A stretch of DNA of 6,593 nt from an uncultured Gammaproteobacteria bacterium (GTDB taxonomy: Bacteria > Pseudomonadota > Gammaproteobacteria > Coxiellales > Coxiellaceae). Below, one piece after another: positions 4,983 to 6,593 of the stretch; position 1 is the first letter of the stretch; every line of letters starts with the position of its first letter. The stretch spans positions 1-6,593 of the forward strand of contig CAIQCE010000112.1 in assembly GCA_903870185.1 (NCBI GenBank). The letters run 5' to 3'. Below the pieces are notes generated by a model. That model saw only the letters and a list, made by a program, of their open reading frames with translations. It was not told where the DNA came from and made no database searches. The translations under genes and the position numbers were made by a program.

Positions 4983-6061
4983 TTAGCAGTTTTCACCGTA
5001 ATAGGAGTCGCTGTGGCTGACAATGCAGGCGCTTCCTCTGGAGCACCCTGCACAGCGAACGCCTCTGGTAGAAATTGGGCTGAAGCTGCTGCTCTCACTG
5101 ATAAAGGCCCTCTTTCAGAGGCTCTTTGGGCAAACCCATCTTTATTATAAGTAGTCACACCTTTATCTCGAGAACCTGATCTCATCGATGTCTTACTAGC
5201 TTGGGCAGTTGATGCGTGCCCTACGTCTGCTATAGCACTCTGCTTTTCTTGGTGCTCAGCTTTATAAATTTTAATTAAAAGAGGATTACCCTTTATGATA
5301 TCGGTTATTTTTTGAAATTCAGCCCTACCCAATTTCAATGCCTTTTCAACCATTTTCACCAAGGTTAGACTTGGGTTAATTTCTGCAACAGTCTTGGATA
5401 TTTGATATCTTTCTATTACATCGTTAATTTCAGATGCATCAAGATCAACACCCTCTATGGGCTCTGTAAGCACTGACCTAATTACTTTTTCGATAGATTC
5501 TTGATATTTTTCCATTACCTTAACAATTTCAGAAGGTGTAAGCTTTTCTAACAAATCAGCCTGTGCCAATAGCTCGCGGGCAGCCTCGAAATCATCTTCT
5601 TCACTCATTACCTTTTCATACAATTCAGCAGGAGAAGGCTTGGAGCTTGGAACAACTGCATCAACAACTTCAGCCACTATAGAAGCAGGAGCAGGCACTG
5701 CTGGAGAGGCAACTGCTGCAACCTGAGCTTTTTCATTAGGAATTTCTGGTTCTAAGGCTTCTTCTACCGCTAATCTAATGATTTCATCTAATGATTCAGG
5801 CAAATGATCTACAGCGCTATCTACAGCGCTATCTACAGTACTCGCCTGAGATGGCTCTCCATCAAATGAAGGGGATCGTTGAGCAACTGGAAGACCTACA
5901 TAAACCTCGCCTTCTTCAGCATCTTGAATGAATACGCCGACATCAGTATCAAGCCGAGTTTGTCGACTAACTGCTGCTGACGCACTAGATCGAAATGTTG
6001 AGCGGAATAAATTCCAAATTCTCAACCATATTTTTTTTAGCCATTTAAGCCAGTCCCACAT
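4979..6061 (-). CDS. Hypothetical protein with amphipathic N-terminus and helical repeats
   Basis: I do not recognise this 360-residue protein. Residues 1-24 form a striking Trp-rich cationic amphipathic helix (Trp2, 4, 7, 12, 16; Lys/Arg at 6, 9, 10, 14, 20, 24), more like an in-plane membrane anchor than a signal peptide, since no uncharged core or cleavage site follows. Residues 25-145 are low in complexity (Ala, Pro, Val, Glu) and include a VDSAVDSAVD run. Residues 145-265 are predicted helical, with recurring A/S-E-I/L/F units at Glu146, 178, 211 and 248. The C-terminal 90 residues look disordered, with an Ala-rich end. An AGGAG Shine-Dalgarno sits six bases before the ATG, so the gene is likely expressed. 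It occupies the place of yceF/maf between rluC and yceD. A secreted effector or a membrane-attached scaffold are guesses only. Confidence 0.8.
   Translation of the reverse strand: MWDWLKWLKKIWLRIWNLFRSTFRSSASAAVSRQTRLDTDVGVFIQDAEEGEVYVGLPVAQRSPSFDGEPSQASTVDSAVDSAVDHLPESLDEIIRLAVEEALEPEIPNEKAQVAAVASPAVPAPASIVAEVVDAVVPSSKPSPAELYEKVMSEEDDFEAARELLAQADLLEKLTPSEIVKVMEKYQESIEKVIRSVLTEPIEGVDLDASEINDVIERYQISKTVAEINPSLTLVKMVEKALKLGRAEFQKITDIIKGNPLLIKIYKAEHQEKQSAIADVGHASTAQASKTSMRSGSRDKGVTTYNKDGFAQRASERGPLSVRAAASAQFLPEAFAVQGAPEEAPALSATATPITVKTAN
5402..5533. repeat. Diverged 33-base direct repeat (two copies, 99-base period)
   Basis: Bases 5402-5434 and 5501-5533 match at 26 of 33 positions. They encode the related peptides SEINDVIERYQ (from Ser210) and SEIVKVMEKYQ (from Ser177) in the orphan protein, with a period of 33 codons. 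The nucleotide similarity suggests duplication of a helical unit within the gene. Confidence 0.7.
5807..5842. repeat. 12-base tandem repeat, three copies
   Basis: The unit ATCTACAGCGCT occurs twice exactly (5807-5818, 5819-5830) and once with two changes (5831-5842, ending AGTACT). On the minus strand it encodes STVD-SAVD-SAVD in the orphan protein. It keeps the frame, so copy-number change would alter protein length without breaking it. Confidence 0.9.
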
Positions 6062-6080
6062 AATGCTCTCCTAACCTACT

Positions 6081-6092
6081 TATTGATCAATA
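6081..6092. repeat. 12-bp palindrome TATTGATCAATA
   Basis: A perfect 12-base palindrome centred on GATC lies upstream of the orphan gene, 7-18 bases past its predicted -10 box, so it covers the likely transcription start. This is a common place for a repressor operator. The arms are too short for a terminator. Confidence 0.5.
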
Positions 6093-6098
6093 GAGGTA

Positions 6099-6104
6099 AT
6101 TATA
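6099..6104 (-). promoter_or_regulatory. Candidate -10 box upstream of the orphan gene
   Basis: The minus strand carries a perfect TATAAT here. No convincing -35 is found at 15-18 bases upstream, where the sequence is AAGGTTATT-like, and the extended TGn motif is off by one base. Transcription would start near 6092, giving a leader of about 31 bases with a good AGGAG ribosome site. It lies in the 65-base gap (6062-6126) after rluC, which shows no terminator hairpin. Confidence 0.4.
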
Positions 6105-6126
6105 GACAGCTTTTCTTAAAATAACC

Positions 6127-6593
6127 TTAGGTGAAATCGCGATGCAACACTTTTAGAAGCTCCTCTAGATCCGGATCCAAACCCACACAAATACCCAATA
6201 AAGGCACCGTATCTAACTTAAAGCGAATCCCAGCCGCATGCAGAAATAAACGCTTCAAGCCCAGTTTGCGAATCGACTTATTAAAGGCCTCATCCCCGTA
6301 TTTTTCATCTGCTGCAATGGGATGTCCGATAGCGGCTGCATGTACTCGGATTTGGTGAGTCCTTCCTGTCAGTGGAATTGCCTCTATTAAAGTTGAATTA
6401 GTAAAATACTTTAGAGGCTTAAACAGGGTTTCTGCCTCCTTACCTTCGTCTGAAACAGTCACTACACGCTCACCTGTTTTCAGATGGTTTTTCAATAAGG
6501 GGAATCTCACTCGACGAGATCCCCCCTCCCATTTCCCTTTCACCAAAGCCAGATATTGTTTTTGAATATTATTTTTTTCGATTAATAACTGAT
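6127..6593 (-). CDS. rluC: 23S rRNA pseudouridine synthase RluC, N-terminus beyond window
   Basis: This is the C-terminal portion (154 complete codons before the stop) of an RluA/RluC-type enzyme that isomerises specific uridines of 23S rRNA to pseudouridine. The frame is open to the right edge, so the true start, the S4-like domain and the HRLDRDTSG loop with the catalytic Asp lie outside. The visible part includes QYLALVKGKW, the RluC-typical PLLKNHLKTGERVV, GRTHQIRVHAAAIGHPIAADEKYGD and RLFLHAAGIRF, all characteristic of the catalytic domain. E. coli RluC modifies positions 955, 2504 and 2580. Location upstream of yceD-rpmF agrees with rluC rather than rluD or rluA. It is not broken within the window. 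Confidence 0.9.
   Translation of the reverse strand, partial: QLLIEKNNIQKQYLALVKGKWEGGSRRVRFPLLKNHLKTGERVVTVSDEGKEAETLFKPLKYFTNSTLIEAIPLTGRTHQIRVHAAAIGHPIAADEKYGDEAFNKSIRKLGLKRLFLHAAGIRFKLDTVPLLGICVGLDPDLEELLKVLHRDFT

Noticed and set aside
4979..6061. Naming the orphan a type IV secretion effector
   Set aside because: The lineage and the secretion system cannot be seen in this window, and the C-terminus gives no decisive signal.
6062..6126. Intrinsic terminator between rluC and the orphan gene
   Set aside because: No GC-rich stem followed by a T-run is found on the minus strand; only a short AT-rich palindrome is present.
6131..6358. Open frame of 75 codons on the plus strand
   Set aside because: It is antisense to the conserved rluC catalytic domain.

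Overview
The window is a compact, AT-leaning bacterial chromosome segment in which every gene reads on the minus strand. In transcription order it holds the 3' part of rluC, an unrecognised 360-residue ORF, yceD, rpmF, plsX, fabD, fabG, acpP and the 5' part of fabF. The order rluC ... yceD-rpmF-plsX-(fabH)-fabD-fabG-acpP-fabF is the classic gammaproteobacterial fatty acid synthesis locus, and the protein sequences fit that class well. The base composition, the TTG and possible GTG starts and the odd orphan protein would suit a host-associated gammaproteobacterium of the Legionellales/Coxiella type. That lineage is an inference from general resemblance, not from a search.

Right end (about 6127-6593): the C-terminal half of a 23S rRNA pseudouridine synthase. 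It is followed by a 65-base gap with a consensus -10 box and a 12-bp palindrome, then the orphan gene (4979-6061). The orphan has a Trp-rich cationic amphipathic N-terminus, a low-complexity Ala/Pro/Val region, and a helical middle part with visible internal repeats. It occupies the position where E. coli has yceF (maf family).

Middle (4291-4944): a strong sigma70-type promoter overlaps the orphan's stop codon and starts the yceD-rpmF unit, which links a 23S rRNA-related accessory protein to ribosomal protein bL32. The promoter has a GC-rich discriminator and would leave almost no 5' leader. YceD lacks the usual C-terminal tail.

Left two thirds (1-4281): plsX (acyl-phosphate synthesis, entry to phospholipids), fabD (malonyl loading of ACP), fabG (ketoacyl reduction), acpP (carrier) and fabF (chain elongation). 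Spacing from yceD to fabG is tight (3-27 bases). acpP is set apart by a 130-base gap with its own candidate promoter and two dyad elements, as expected for a gene needed in great excess. The initiating condensing enzyme FabH, normally between plsX and fabD, is absent: plsX and fabD are only 14 bases apart.

There is no mobile element, CRISPR array, RNA gene or defence module. The parts most worth a second look are the orphan gene, the missing fabH and the control region of acpP. No stretch longer than 130 bases lacks a gene.
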